Source: Synchiropus splendidus (lineage: Eukaryota; Chordata; Actinopteri; Syngnathiformes; Callionymidae). From it: a stretch of 64,000 nt of DNA. The notes beneath the pieces were generated by a model, which saw nothing but the letters and a program-made list of their open reading frames with translations, searched no databases and was not told the DNA's origin. The stretch is from positions 2,790,001 through 2,854,000 of the forward strand of contig NC_071350.1 in the NCBI RefSeq assembly GCF_027744825.2, written 5' to 3'. Numbering within the stretch: the stretch's first letter is position 1; every line of letters starts with the position of its first letter. The position numbers and the translations under genes are program-made. Below, piece after piece: positions 23,201 to 32,732 of the stretch.

Positions 23201-25626
23201 TGGTGGTCAAAGCTAATTGAGCATAGGTTATTGAAATAACTGTTCCAGCAGAGTGGTTTGTAGATAACAAAAGAGGAGAGGGGGAGGCAACGCACACAGT
23301 AAAAAACGTTACAAAACCAAGCCCTCAGATTCATTTGAAATCCAGCAGAGAGAAAAACCAAATGTACCATGTCAATAGAACCTGACGAGTTTTAAAATAA
23401 GCACAATTTTATGACAAGATTAAACAGCAGCCGCTCATTTCGCTCCACTCACTGCAGCCTTCTTCAAATGAAAAGCCCATTTCTGTCTCTTCAGCTGTAT
23501 TTTATCTTGTTAGGAGGAATGGCGGAAACTTGCTTTTACTCATTCGAAGTTCTGTTTAAATCAATACATGTCTACCCACACACTATCAGTAAAAGAAACG
23601 CAGATACCTGCTTCAGAAGACACAGTTAAGCAAAGCATAGCTCTTTCAGAGAAAATCCAGCGCCAGCTGCCACAGATGACGGAAGAGCAACAAAGGCTGC
23701 GCTAACGTCGGTGTGTGTGATAGACATGTACAGTATATTTGAGCTCCAACCACCTCCATACAGTCCAGTTTAGATCTCAAAAGCAAGCTTACACAGGTGA
23801 GACTTAATGGTTTAACATCCACGGATGGTTAATGGTTTAACATCACAGGGATCACTATGTTGCTAACTGGCACTTTGATCGAATGTCACACATTGTTGTA
23901 CACTATTGTACACTATTTAACTCTGTAGTGTTTATTTCTACTTGTCCGGTTATGACTTGCAGACCATTTCAATGACATGATATAAATGTCTTGGTCAAGC
24001 CAGCTACAGGGTCATCAGAGTTCTTTTTTAAGGGTCCTCTTTTAAAATATTCCATGTGACAAGTTAACACAAAGTCAGCGAGGCAGGTTCACACAAAACT
24101 GAATCATTGAGCATGGGATTGATTCAAGTCATTTGTCCAGAATAGTGATCAGTGCTTGATCAGTCAAATGGACAGACAGATTACTGTACAGGCTCCAGCT
24201 TATTTAAGGAAGTCATCTGAGCTGTAGACAGATCTGTGTCACAGTGAAGTTATGAGGTATCTGTTCTTGAGTTGGAGGTGGATTGTAGTGAGCTCAAGTT
24301 ACCAGAATTTTGTCTGGACCGCATGATGCTATGCTCAACGGAAGAAAAATTAAAGTCTGGTTTACTGTGAGACTGAGTAAGGAGTCATCTTGTGATGAGC
24401 TGTCTGAGTTTACTCAAGTCAGGAAGAATCTCATCTCAGAGTCTGAGTCAAGTCTTGGCTGAGACGATCAAACCACAAATCATCAGTTCTTGTCAGAGAT
24501 GATTCAACACCAGCACTGAGCTCTGAATCAAGTCTTGTTAACAGATGAGTTATTGGTTAAATATATGTTAAATCAAGGCCCAAACCATCAGCTTCAAAAA
24601 CAAGAGCCACATTTTAACACAAGCTTATTGAATCATTGTTGATGATTCTCAGGTTAGAGTCACCACCTGTCAACCTTCAAGCAGAGTGGGAACACAGGAA
24701 TCTTCAACAATGACAGGCAGAAGGAAATAAATTTGCCATAAAAGCTGACCCACATGCAGTTATATACAAGGGTCCAGTACCTTTTGGCCCGGTCTTTCTC
24801 ATCTTCATCCTCCACACAGCTGTTGGTGCTGGGAACAGAAGAAGACACATTAAAATGTTTCTTCAATTACATCATGGCCTTGCCAAGGGAGAGGGAGGGG
24901 GTGTGTGTCTGAGAACAGCTGGATTTTTAAGAACTCATCTCATGCTGACCCCTTTAGAGTCACAGTTTCTTTTCAGGAAAACCACTTCAATTTGGATATG
25001 TTGACGGGTTAAAGAGCTGCCCCATTGTTTCTCTTTTCAGAACTGGAGTCAGTGGCTTGTTGTGGAGCAACGGTTTGTGTGTCCACAGCGTTCTATCATT
25101 AGTACATATTTGCTGTCTGAGACGAAGATGGTCTAACAGGCAAAAAGATGTGTACATACTCTGACAGGCTGTAGCAGATCTATTTGCTATGACTTTATGT
25201 GGAGCGGGGAAAGAAAATGGCTCAAGAGTTTAAAGGAAGAAGATAACAAAAGGAATAGAGAATAACAAAATACAAAAAGAGGGAAGGAAAAAAGCAATGA
25301 GAAGAAAAAGAAAATGGGAAGGAAACAAGGAAAAGGCAGAAAAAGAAAGGTGAAGAAAAAGACGAGCAAAAAAAAAAATCAAGAAACCAGGGAATATATA
25401 AAATAAAATAAATAAAATATATTCTTATAAAAAAGAAAAAAATAAGAGGAAAATGGAGGAAAAAACACCATAATAAGATAACAATAAAAAAGGCATAAAG
25501 GAATGAACAAACTATGTTAATACTGTGCAAACAAGTTGTGTGATAAGTTTGTTTGGACACTTACTCCCATTCCCTGCGGCTGGGCGCACAGGTGCCACTG
25601 AAGTCAGAGAGGTTGTCCATACTCAT
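8071..25626 (-). CDS. npas2: NPAS2, circadian bHLH-PAS transcription factor (whole spliced CDS, 21 coding exons)
   Basis: Coding exons, 5' to 3' on the minus strand: 25626-25565, 24828-24781, 23166-23012, 22609-22518, 20890-20801, 20673-20553, 17867-17754, 16842-16724, 15498-15416, 15336-15230, 15001-14854, 14786-14702, 14635-14509, 14398-14301, 14231-14145, 13238-13044, 12287-12096, 10718-10540, 10481-10389, 8568-8358, 8295-8071. All introns are GT-AG, phases agree, and the sum is 2631 nt (876 aa). Order: acidic N-terminus, bHLH about 35-88, PAS-A about 108-180, PAS-B about 278-350, PAC to 380, Ser-rich linker, Gln-rich coiled coil 513-577, Gln-rich tail. NPAS2 rather than CLOCK is indicated by [33 protein letters not shown] and [10 protein letters not shown], which follow mammalian NPAS2 more closely than CLOCK. 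Human NPAS2 is about 824 aa, so this copy is somewhat longer, mainly at the N-terminus and Gln tracts. Known family role: nuclear partner of BMAL1 that activates E-box genes (per, cry) and, in mammals, binds haem. Start choice: the ATG at 25626 is followed two codons later by a second ATG (25620) with a better Kozak context (A at -3, G at +4); either could be used. Confidence 0.95.
8296..8357 (-). other. npas2: 62-nt npas2 terminal intron
   Basis: Donor GTAACA follows TTCTTTCAG; acceptor CTCCGTCAG precedes ATGGCGCAAGG; a branch-like CTCTAAT lies about 20 nt from the acceptor. Its length is not a multiple of three, and the family-like sequence changes frame across it, so it must be removed to give the conserved tail. 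Confidence 0.85.
8358..8568 (-). CDS. npas2: npas2 coding exon 20
   Basis: A 211-nt exon, residues 732-802. [20 protein letters not shown] corresponds to the VMVPSTMLMGQVV segment of CLOCK, and the exon ends in [10 protein letters not shown], matching PPQHYLQ / PPQQFLQ of NPAS2 and CLOCK. Confidence 0.92.
9089..10158. mobile_element. Decayed hAT element within an npas2 intron
   Basis: The left end TAGTGATGTGCGGACCGAT, with ATCGATACCGCCGATACC behind it, and the right part (ATCGGTATCGGTATCGG, then ACTCGGTATCGGATC near 10075-10130) are the facing subterminal motifs of a known teleost hAT type. The right terminus is eroded. Flanking CTGTGAAC (9081-9088) and CTGTTAAC (10159-10166) agree at 7 of 8 bases and fit nTnnnnAn, but with the end eroded this may be chance. 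Retroposon-like AATGACAATAAAACAGCCTT near 9833 suggests a later insertion. Confidence 0.6.
9348..9500 (+). pseudogene. BED zinc-finger relic of a hAT transposase
   Basis: The plus-strand frame reads [20 protein letters not shown], then a broken second cysteine (Ser), an in-frame TGA, and [20 protein letters not shown]. The VWNYF start, first Cys and [13 protein letters not shown] end are the signature of BED fingers at the N-terminus of hAT transposases. No catalytic domain follows. Confidence 0.7.
10389..10481 (-). CDS. npas2: npas2 coding exon 19
   Basis: A 93-nt exon, residues 701-731, with strong GTGAGT donor and CCTGCAG acceptor. Its [14 protein letters not shown] segment lies where human NPAS2 has LLLSQPIQPMMPG; the rest is Thr/Ser/Gln-rich. 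Confidence 0.88.
10540..10718 (-). CDS. npas2: npas2 coding exon 18 (Gln-rich activation region)
   Basis: A 179-nt exon, residues 642-700. [20 protein letters not shown] follows SLPSQTQSTLTAPLYNTMV of CLOCK, and FNQDGQLR follows FSHDRQLR of human NPAS2. The acceptor is again a tandem CAGCAG. Confidence 0.92.
10825..11391. mobile_element. hAT-type MITE within an npas2 intron
   Basis: The left end TAGTGGTGGGA and the complement of the right end, TAGGGGTGGGA, are inverted termini differing at one base. The subterminal GATTAATTGATTAC and the opposing AATTAATCACAAATTAGATT are typical of this MITE class. Flanking 8-mers ATTAGAAT and ATGATAGT agree at only 5 positions. Length 567 bp, no coding frame. 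Confidence 0.7.
11025..11068. repeat. Perfect 13-bp hairpin
   Basis: ATCCCTGAACAAA (11025-11037) faces TTTGTTCAGGGAT (11056-11068) across an 18-nt loop, inside the MITE at 10825-11391. Confidence 0.9.
12096..12287 (-). CDS. npas2: npas2 coding exon 17 (Gln/Pro/Ser-rich activation region)
   Basis: A 192-nt exon in phase 0, residues 578-641. It opens with MLLQQP, matching QMFLQQP of human NPAS2 and CLOCK after the coiled coil, then is rich in Gln, Pro, Gly and Ser. Confidence 0.92.
12288..13043 (-). other. npas2: npas2 intron, nothing further seen
   Basis: 756 bp between coding exons 16 and 17. No repeat or open frame of note. Confidence 0.8.
13044..13238 (-). CDS. npas2: npas2 coding exon 16 (Gln/Pro run and coiled coil)
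   Basis: A 195-nt exon, residues 513-577. A Gln/Pro repeat (513-525) is followed by a long heptad-like helix with [20 protein letters not shown]. In CLOCK the matching helix (the region lost in the mouse Clock delta-19 mutant) binds CIPC and chromatin factors; a similar role here is inference. The acceptor sits in a CAG run, so tandem acceptors could vary the number of Gln. Confidence 0.93.
13239..14144 (-). other. npas2: npas2 intron, nothing further seen
   Basis: 906 bp between coding exons 15 and 16, AT-rich. Only a short CAAA-type low-complexity stretch near 13547-13562. Confidence 0.8.
14145..14231 (-). CDS. npas2: npas2 coding exon 15 (variable linker)
   Basis: An 87-nt exon in phase 0, residues 484-512. 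[15 protein letters not shown] recalls KMVQRRSSFSSQS of CLOCK at the same place. The donor GTCAGT is weaker than the others, so the 3' end is the least certain boundary in the gene. Confidence 0.75.
14301..14398 (-). CDS. npas2: npas2 coding exon 14 (variable linker)
   Basis: A 98-nt exon, residues 451-483, supported by phase on both sides, GT/AG ends and an open frame. It is poorly conserved, apart from a Thr-Pro-rich segment where CLOCK has TPTK. The acceptor is a tandem CAGCAG, so use of the second AG would drop one Ala. Confidence 0.8.
14509..14635 (-). CDS. npas2: npas2 coding exon 13 (Ser-rich SSRKSSHTA region)
   Basis: A 127-nt exon, residues 409-450. [15 protein letters not shown] aligns with SSRSSHKSSHTAMSE of human NPAS2 and [15 protein letters not shown] of CLOCK, a phosphorylated Ser-rich region. 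The preceding [17 protein letters not shown] is lineage-variable. Confidence 0.93.
14702..14786 (-). CDS. npas2: npas2 coding exon 12 (post-PAS basic segment)
   Basis: An 85-nt exon, residues 380-408. [18 protein letters not shown] matches the VSYADVRVERR segment that closes the PAC region, and the exon ends in a Pro/Ser-rich stretch. Confidence 0.94.
14854..15001 (-). CDS. npas2: npas2 coding exon 11 (PAS-B / PAC)
   Basis: A 148-nt exon, residues 331-379, with [20 protein letters not shown] and [20 protein letters not shown], the most conserved block of the CLOCK/NPAS2 family. Confidence 0.97.
15230..15336 (-). CDS. npas2: npas2 coding exon 10 (PAS-B core)
   Basis: A 107-nt exon, residues 295-330, with [20 protein letters not shown]. 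The usual RAPPIIG reads RASPIIG here, a Pro-to-Ser change. Confidence 0.96.
15416..15498 (-). CDS. npas2: npas2 coding exon 9 (PAS-B start)
   Basis: An 83-nt exon, residues 268-294, with [20 protein letters not shown], nearly identical to vertebrate NPAS2 and CLOCK. Confidence 0.97.
15499..16723 (-). other. npas2: npas2 intron, nothing further seen
   Basis: 1.2 kb between coding exons 8 and 9. A pyrimidine-rich part (about 16330-16560) gives short open frames with no family resemblance. Confidence 0.75.
16724..16842 (-). CDS. npas2: npas2 coding exon 8 (inter-PAS linker)
   Basis: A 119-nt exon, residues 228-267. The first half is variable and Ser-rich. The end, [15 protein letters not shown], is the conserved strand leading into PAS-B. 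Confidence 0.95.
16843..17753 (-). other. npas2: npas2 intron, nothing further seen
   Basis: 911 bp between coding exons 7 and 8; AT-rich, no repeat recognised. Confidence 0.75.
17754..17867 (-). CDS. npas2: npas2 coding exon 7 (PAS-A end, haem-ligand Cys-His pair)
   Basis: A 114-nt exon, residues 190-227, with [17 protein letters not shown] and [10 protein letters not shown]. Cys198-His199 align with Cys170-His171 of mammalian NPAS2, both reported haem ligands of PAS-A. Confidence 0.95.
17868..20552 (-). other. npas2: npas2 intron, AT-rich
   Basis: 2.7 kb within the PAS-A coding region (between coding exons 6 and 7). No exon or well-defined element seen. Confidence 0.75.
20553..20673 (-). 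CDS. npas2: npas2 coding exon 6 (PAS-A, C-terminal part)
   Basis: A 121-nt exon, residues 150-189, with [20 protein letters not shown]. The acceptor that keeps the frame is the CAG just above 20673. A second AG four bases inside the exon would shift the frame and is rejected. Confidence 0.95.
20801..20890 (-). CDS. npas2: npas2 coding exon 5 (PAS-A core)
   Basis: A 90-nt exon, residues 120-149 ([20 protein letters not shown] onward to IGHLP). His147 aligns with His119 of mammalian NPAS2, a reported axial haem ligand. Confidence 0.96.
20891..22517 (-). other. npas2: npas2 intron with a possible hAT fragment
   Basis: 1.6 kb between coding exons 4 and 5. Near 21026-21060 GGGACCACATGCGGCCC resembles the ends of Charlie-like hAT repeats, without a matching opposite end. 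A T16 run lies at 21857-21872. Confidence 0.6.
22518..22609 (-). CDS. npas2: npas2 coding exon 4 (bHLH to PAS-A linker and start of PAS-A)
   Basis: A 92-nt exon, residues 89-119, including [19 protein letters not shown], an essentially invariant CLOCK/NPAS2 stretch entering PAS-A. Confidence 0.96.
23012..23166 (-). CDS. npas2: npas2 coding exon 3 (bHLH DNA-binding and dimerisation domain)
   Basis: A 155-nt exon encoding residues 38-88. The basic region reads [15 protein letters not shown], with the Glu and Arg that read CACGTG in this family, followed by helix 1 (VLIKEL), the loop and helix 2 ([18 protein letters not shown]). The loop reads [12 protein letters not shown], two residues longer than the SSMLPGNTRK of human NPAS2 and lacking its Pro after Leu. 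Confidence 0.96.
23167..24780 (-). other. npas2: npas2 intron with degenerate GAGTCAAGTC-type repeats
   Basis: 1.6 kb between coding exons 2 and 3. About 24120-24560 repeats diverged copies of a TCTGAGTCAAGTC-like unit at irregular spacing. Nothing else seen. Confidence 0.6.
24781..24828 (-). CDS. npas2: npas2 coding exon 2 (acidic segment before the bHLH)
   Basis: A 48-nt exon with CAG acceptor and GTACTG donor. It encodes residues 21-37, [16 protein letters not shown]. The stretch from [11 protein letters not shown] matches the first residues of mammalian NPAS2 almost exactly. Confidence 0.93.
25200..25500. repeat. 300-bp purine-rich (A/G) tract in an npas2 intron
   Basis: The plus strand is mostly A and G over about 300 bases (AAAG/GAAG-type mixtures), so the transcript carries a long pyrimidine tract ending about 60 nt below the donor at 25564. 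Part of the intron 24829-25564. Confidence 0.8.
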
Positions 25627-25764
25627 TCCCTTTCCCAGCCAGGCCCTTTCTGAACTCTTAGAAATCCCATTCGCGCTGACCTCATGGGAACAAGTCCGTT
25701 GGAGGAAGCTATAAAGATCCAGCTGACCAGCGCCCCCTCGGATCCCCCGTAGACACACCAAATC
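25565..25764 (-). CDS. npas2: npas2 coding exon 1 (contains start codon; 5' part is UTR)
   Basis: The acceptor (pyrimidine tract then AG) lies just above 25764 and the donor GTAAGT just below 25565. Translation starts at 25626 and gives [20 protein letters not shown] plus two bases of Asp21. The frame is open back to the exon start without another ATG. Mammalian NPAS2 begins at [11 protein letters not shown], so these residues are an N-terminal extension, reminiscent of the N-terminus of CLOCK. Confidence 0.85.
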
Positions 25765-26235
25765 CTGTGAGGACAGAAAAAACATTTATGAATGACGCTA
25801 CACACGATCCTCTATCCTTCTGTCAGATGTATTGGTTTACAGTGTGCTCCACTAGATAAATAATACAATGTAAAGTAACCATCAACCACAAGTCACTTCT
25901 TCGGTTTCTTCCCCACGACAGTAATACAAAACTAAAGACATGTTTATCTTGTACAGAGAAGCCCTACTGACCTAAAAAATATCAATGAGGACACACGGTT
26001 TGATAACAGAATGTCTCGTTACATCCTCAAAAGGGAAACAAAACATGTGCTTCTATAGTGACGCACACAGATTCCATTACACATATTCGTACACACTGAA
26101 TCTTATTAATAGAATATGTTTTTGGCAGCAGACCATCCCAAATATTAAACATGTAGCTAATATATATTATTTGCACTTGTGTCAGTTCGCAAATACATGT
26201 AATAAAAACAACATAACATTCGACCTTGCATAGCT

Positions 26236-26400
26236 TCTTTTTTGTCCCAATGTGTTTGCCATGGAGACCTTCACCTCCTCCTCCTTTAACTGGCGACCTC
26301 CACTGTTGGTCTGACATGCTCCCTGTCTCTCCTGAACCTTTCTAATCTTGCCCTCCCTTATCACTCCATATGAAAATCTGAGGATCTTCAACTCTGCCAC
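26236..26400 (-). mobile_element. Relic of a LINE ORF2 C-terminus
   Basis: The minus-strand translation has AELKILRFSYGVIREGKIRK. This resembles the conserved C-terminal AEMKMLRFSLGVTR.DRIR segment of fish non-LTR reverse transcriptases. It is short and decayed; identity is from memory of the motif only. Confidence 0.4.
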
Positions 26401-27120
26401 CTCATACTAGCATAGCTTAATCAACTAGCAAATATTAAAACAAGTAGTCGAAAAGCAAACAATACATTTTCTTTATTTTTTTATTTCAATCATTTTAATG
26501 CAGTTCTTTTGCAGTTTCATTTCAATCAGTTAGGGTATCTGTTGTATTGAAGGGAAGACATAAGATTTACAGGTTGTAAGAAATGAATTGCATATGCAAT
26601 ATGCAGTACATGGTCCTTTAATTTATGATGAATCACGAGAAAGTTTGACTCGCAAAGGCACGCGTTTACAACTAATTGATGTGCCAAACAAAAAATAATA
26701 TTTATTGAGAACTACAGTGCAACAGAAGGCAACTGTAGACAGCGTTATAATTAATTATTGGAGGTAATATTTATTATAGATCTGCGCCACATTACTAGTC
26801 ATCTGAACAAACATGGCAGTGTCTCCTTGAAGCTCAAATGTATATTTACGTTCCTGCATTGCATAAAATTGCCTTTCATTTGCATCAGTTTTGTTTTTTC
26901 TTGGACACTGACATCTAAAGTCGCCACTTGTCAGAAAATACGGTCTTAAATTAAGCAACACAGCATCTTGTAGGTATGTATTATGTGATGGCTATTTCAG
27001 AAACGTCAATCACAGCTTTTTCAAGATACAATATTACAACGACATGTCAAGCAATTTGATGGTTCAGATGTCACTATATGATTGAGATTCAATTTTGGAG
27101 CCTGTGATCATTAAGGGCTG

Positions 27121-27143
27121 CCATATATTATATATATATATAT
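27121..27143. repeat. Short (AT)n run
   Basis: About 23 bases of ATAT near-perfect repeat. Confidence 0.9.
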
Positions 27144-30100
27144 GCCATTTAAATGAAAAATTCTTCTTCAACACCAGTCCACTCCAAACTGTTTATTTTA
27201 CGCCCCAAATGGCACAGCAGAGAAGGAATCACAGTGTAGATAAGATGTAGATGTGTAGATGTGGATCAAAGCAGCAACAAAACAGCTCCTTTCTATATAA
27301 TAACAATACAACAATACTCAAAGTATACAATCCAGTATAAACTACACTCCTGCTCTGACAGTCTTGAATGGCACGTCATGAAACCTGCAGTCCTTCCGAT
27401 TACTGGTAACACAATTAAACTACTATTCAATAGCATAACAATCTCTATTTTTTTAAACTTACAAATAATACTACTAAAATATATGACAAACAATACACCA
27501 AAATAGTCACAAATGGACAAAGAACATCAGATTGTATGAAAAACATGGACAAATCTCTTGGACCTTTAATACCTTTGCCTCCAAGACCCACCGTCAAACC
27601 CCACCTTAATCTCCCAGGTCTATAACTACACAGCAAGCACACACAATGAACCGTCACCCCAGAAACTACACACAGGCAGTCATAATATAAAAATGTTGCT
27701 GCGTCTATTCCGAGTTACTGTTACTACTGAGTTACTGAATTACTGTTACTGATATGGATCAATGCCACAGTCTGCCTTCAAACAATGATTTTATATACAT
27801 GAAAAAAAACACACCTATTGAAAATTTTGTAGGCCATATAACATGATGGGATTTGGGAGCCTGACCTTTGACAAATGTAGAGAAGAAAATCACATTCACC
27901 AACCTGTGGTACTGTGATTTTCCATCTCGGTAAGAGCTACACACAAAAGATGTTGGATAACTTATTTGTCCAACACAATTAAGCACGGCCTGCTGTGTCT
28001 TTCTTTCTCCCTCTGCAAAACTGTCTTCTTTTTATGCCTTAAATTACATCCATTTAGGCAATTATAGCTATCAAAAAGACAAGCTGTAATCCAAAACTAC
28101 GCTACAAAAGAGCTGACTAATTCTTACAAAACATTACTCAAAATACTGTTTTGTAAAAAGTTTCATTTTTTCAGATATATGTATTTTTATTGTACTGTAA
28201 TTAATGCTCCTAATAATATACAGTATATATTCTTCAAAATATGCATCTCTGATGAGACTCATTTTTAAGTCTATACTGCAGGTTTGGCTAATTTCACAGC
28301 CCCACAGTAACGGCTCTCCTAGTCCTATGACTATATCAAATATTTCCGGCAAACGACTCATGATCTGCCGCCTTCTATCGACTCCATCTATTATACAACA
28401 ATAGTAAACACACAGACTGTTCTAAGAACCGTTCACCCCGAACAAAGACAAGTGTTACGTGAACAACATGAACGGAGGAGCCACAATAATAGTTTCAGGT
28501 TTGTTGTTGATGTTTCTATAGTAACACAGGTGATGACATGCTTAGGCCAATGACGTGCGTAGATTAATATCTGACCCACATTCGTCACCTATCACAATTA
28601 CGCAGTTCACACATCAGTAGATCTGTCTCAAGATTATTAAATCATGTCATGCAACGTGTCCAGCAATGTATTAGGAAGACTGTTGCTTCACAATATGTAT
28701 AAGGACTGTTGTGCATTATGACATGCCAAGGTCACAGAGTTTAATGGAGAACATTATTTGCTTCACTCTCACTTAAGATACTTGTTTTGATTTGCTAATC
28801 TGAAGCGTCAAACAGCAGAAACACACTTGAATAAAAACACAATACATTTTCTAAAAATATGTGCTGTATTAGGTTGGAATACTGCTTCCATGTCACACAC
28901 TCAGACAGGAACCTAAAAGACGTAGATAGAATCATGATGTAGTGACTCTTAGTCTTTAGGCCAATTCTAAGCTTCTGACACAGGTATGAAAATCAAGCAA
29001 TAGAAATAGGTGAGCAAAGTAACTACAATTGCCCCATTTACATTTCATTATTCCACTGCTTCCTTGTACTAACCAAGGTCTTTTGTTTTGTCAGTCCATT
29101 GCACATTTTGTTTTGAAACGCTACCAACATTAGTCTGGGACTGCTGAAATATTTGAGAAACTTCATGATCCAAATCACTTTCAAATTGATTTTTCCTTTA
29201 CTCAACTTTGCCATGCACTTCGGAACAATAATTGGATTCAGTCGGTGAAAGGCTGCTGGAAAGTGCGAAAGAAAACTTCTCCCACGGCACACAGCTTTCA
29301 CTGGTTGTTCAGCCCTGTTTTATAGCAGCAAATAGGTCAGTGATGTTTAGGAATTGATTAAATCAAACCACAAGCTCAGAGAGAAAAGACATTCTGAAGG
29401 CTTTGATTTTTGATTCTTTAAGGCACTCCACATTCCTATCTACACACAGCATTTTGTTCCACTTCAATGGAGAGTGGTATTTTATATTAACAGAATTATT
29501 CAAGATCAACTGAGGAGGGCTTTGAATAAACACAAATGATCATGGACAGCGGCACTTTAGTCCATTTTTAGTCACAGCACCAACAGCGTTTATTCTAAGG
29601 CCACACACATAGGAGACATAATCAAAAGACGAAGCAAATTAGTCCTTCATCTTTTTACAGGTCACATTAAAATACTTTCTGCTTTCATAATATGAATTTT
29701 ATAAGGAATGGAATAAGTTGTCAACGGCTGGAAAGGAGTGCAGGTTTTTCATTTTCTAGTTATCATTCTCTCGATTTTCCCATCTTCTGCTGGTGCCAAT
29801 ATGACATCAAAGGTGCCAAATTTGGCATGATTCTTTTTGCTGGTATCCATTATCCACACCTCTGCTGTAGAAACGATGAATGAAACGATGAACAATGTCA
29901 TGACGTCCCTACCGACCAACAAGAGTCCAGAGTCAGAACTTATTTCGTCTTTCATAAAGATGCAGAAGGAAAGTGTTTTCTTGATTCTTCTCCGCACATT
30001 TTTGACATGATACTGGGAGCAATGAGTGAGGAGAGTCTGTAGGTCTCTGCACATGACATACAGCAAGCAGTGTTGCTACTAGGTACAGTGAGCATGTCAG

Positions 30101-32732
30101 TCTGATGATAATGGTTCATGAATGGATGATAATAATGCATTTTTTCCATCATCACGGAACATCACATCACTACTGCCAACCAAATGAGATTTGAAAATTG
30201 ATCGATGACATGGATGAGAGATAATAAGTAAACCCAAAAAAATCATTATGATTTATTGTTACCGTTTGTGAAGATCACAACCTTGCACTCTCTGTCGGGG
30301 TATGTATTTCATTTTTCAAATGTAGTGGCACTCTTTGAAGCAGTCCTGTTCAACTTAGCTCCACATACATGTGCAGGATTAGTCCATGATGGTGTCGTCA
30401 AAAATCAAACAATCTCAATTAAACACGGCTCCTCTGGGATCAAGAACATATTGTCGCATCATAATGACATCTGTAACAAATGCAATAACCTCGATTCGCA
30501 CCACACAGTTGGAAACTGTCCTACAGAGGACAAACTGAAAAGGGACTGGTTGTATTAGCAGCAGAAAAATCCAGAGAGCCATCTTGAATATGATTTAACC
30601 CTTCACTGTGCTTTGTAAGAGAAACCTTGCATCCCAGCCTACATTCCTCTGATGTATTGAGGTTAAACCACACCTTGCAGGGTTAAGAGCTAAAAACACC
30701 AGCGTCTTGTTACATGTGTGCCCTCGGGTATTTAAAGCTTTAGAGCAGCAACATGAACTCGTGGCAGAAGTCAGCATGCTGAAGTTCAAGTTCAAGACCA
30801 AACGTTGAATGTAAACAGGCACTAAAAGGAATCTGACCTTCATGAGAGGAAACTCAATGTTAGAGCGTGTGCTTTTCTCACCAGAGTGTAGGTTTCTTTT
30901 AAAATTTGATGGCGTGCTGTCCCACTGAACTTCACACCTTACCCCACAGCTAGTTTGTTATGGGATATGTACAGAAGACCTCCACTGGTGTATTTCTGTG
31001 AATGCACTTGTCTGTACTTACAATGGATTCTTGGAAGCTGCAGTCCTAGTAGAGCTAATGTTTGCCTTTCAGCTGCAGGGGATCATAAAATGTACCATTC
31101 CTCTTGACACCAATGTGTGAAAACAAAACATCAACCCATGAAAGAAACATGAAAGACCTTTGTTGTGGCTTTTGTCAGTTTCAGGATGAACAGGGAGTTT
31201 GCTACTTTGGAGCTTGACACACATATGGTGAGTATTCTATACCGAGTGCTATCTTAAGTTCTGTTAATTATTGATGGTTGACAGCCTCACTGGTGAAAGG
31301 AGTTGGAGTGTTCAATGCACCAAAGTGGCTTTACATTCCAAATAGAAATTCAGAGTTAAAGAAAATATGGACCTGAGCATCACAGAAAACTCATTTCGTA
31401 GGGAAAATAGTGGGTCATCCTGCAGTGACGTTTTCACTGCACCACATTGTACTCAGGGGTGCACTGATTTTCTTAGTCCGCTTTTAGAAAGCCCATGTAA
31501 CTTCAAGTTAAAAAAAATCATTATGCTATATAGTCTTATCTGTAAAATAACAGTGCAAAACAGAACAACACTGTATAGAAAAAAAAACGTAAGGAGGCTC
31601 CATTTTCATCCACCACAAAATAAGCTAAACAAGTGTTCAAAATCAACACAAATGCCTGGGCAAATGACCTAGTGACTGCCCATCCGTCGCTTCAAAAAGA
31701 AACTGGAAAAAAAAATCTTTTTAAAAAATCAGTGTCATTTTGAAATGTCAATGGCAGATTTATACAACCTCAAAACGCTCATATCGGCACCGACCTGTGA
31801 GTGATTAATCATGCACCTATATAGGATAGTAACTGAATAAGTATGAATTCCAGCATCCTGGCACAAGAGATGGCGCACAAGCCTTGACTACTCACCAGTG
31901 AACTGCAGAGTATATACAGATTTAACACTTCCTTTTTTTCATTCAGTAGCTTCACACATGTTAAAACCAAGGACAGGCTTTAAATAGGCCTGAAATTGTA
32001 TATGACCTGATACACATTACACACATTATACCATGACCCAGAAAGGCATTTGAAACTGTAGTTTTGTAAAATACAAAAATCCAAGGATGTCAATAGAAGA
32101 TGATTAGTTTATGTCACTGAGCTGTAGAGTCACGAGGATTTGTTATTCAGACAAGAAAGTCAGTATGTAGCTCAGCAGACAGGTCATTTATTGTAAAATG
32201 AAACTTCTAAACTGAGTTCAGGTTGATGCGTACAGCAACACTTTTAAATTCTCGCCGTTAAAGTCAAATATGGATTTAACTCATCACTGCCTGGTGCTGG
32301 CAATATTTAAAGCTTTGAAATGCTGATTATTTTATTGAAAAGCAACATGAGTGGCTGTAGAGCGAAAACTTGGGGGTGAAGCATATGTTGTTCGCTCTAC
32401 TTTAATGATTTCACTGTTCCTATAGAGAAATTCCAGGGAAAAAGTATTTAATACAACAAAAACGTATGTTCGGCATGATTTTAACAATTTGTTTCTATTT
32501 GTTTTAAATAATATCTCATAAAAGCTCTGCTTGTTTAATTAATCATTCAAACACACTGGTATTTATTAATGAACAGAAAGTAATCCAAATTATCTTTAAT
32601 TTGAGTCCAAATGGGAATAACCTGAATATCAAAATGGAGACTTGATACGATCAACTACATTGTAAAATGATTCAGTTCATTGAATTTTAGTTTCCAACTG
32701 ACTCATAGTTGTGATTTCATTCACTCATTTCA

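Noticed and set aside
24120..24560. Degenerate repeats as a CRISPR-like or satellite array
   Set aside because: Units are irregular in length and spacing and strongly diverged; CRISPR is not expected in a vertebrate genome.
25222..25560. 112-codon minus frame, very rich in Phe/Ser/Leu
   Set aside because: A by-product of the purine-rich tract; it lacks stops because of base composition, not coding.
29749..30066. 105-codon minus frame in the long intron
   Set aside because: No recognisable domain, ordinary AT-rich composition and no flanking splice sites; length is within chance for 64 kb.
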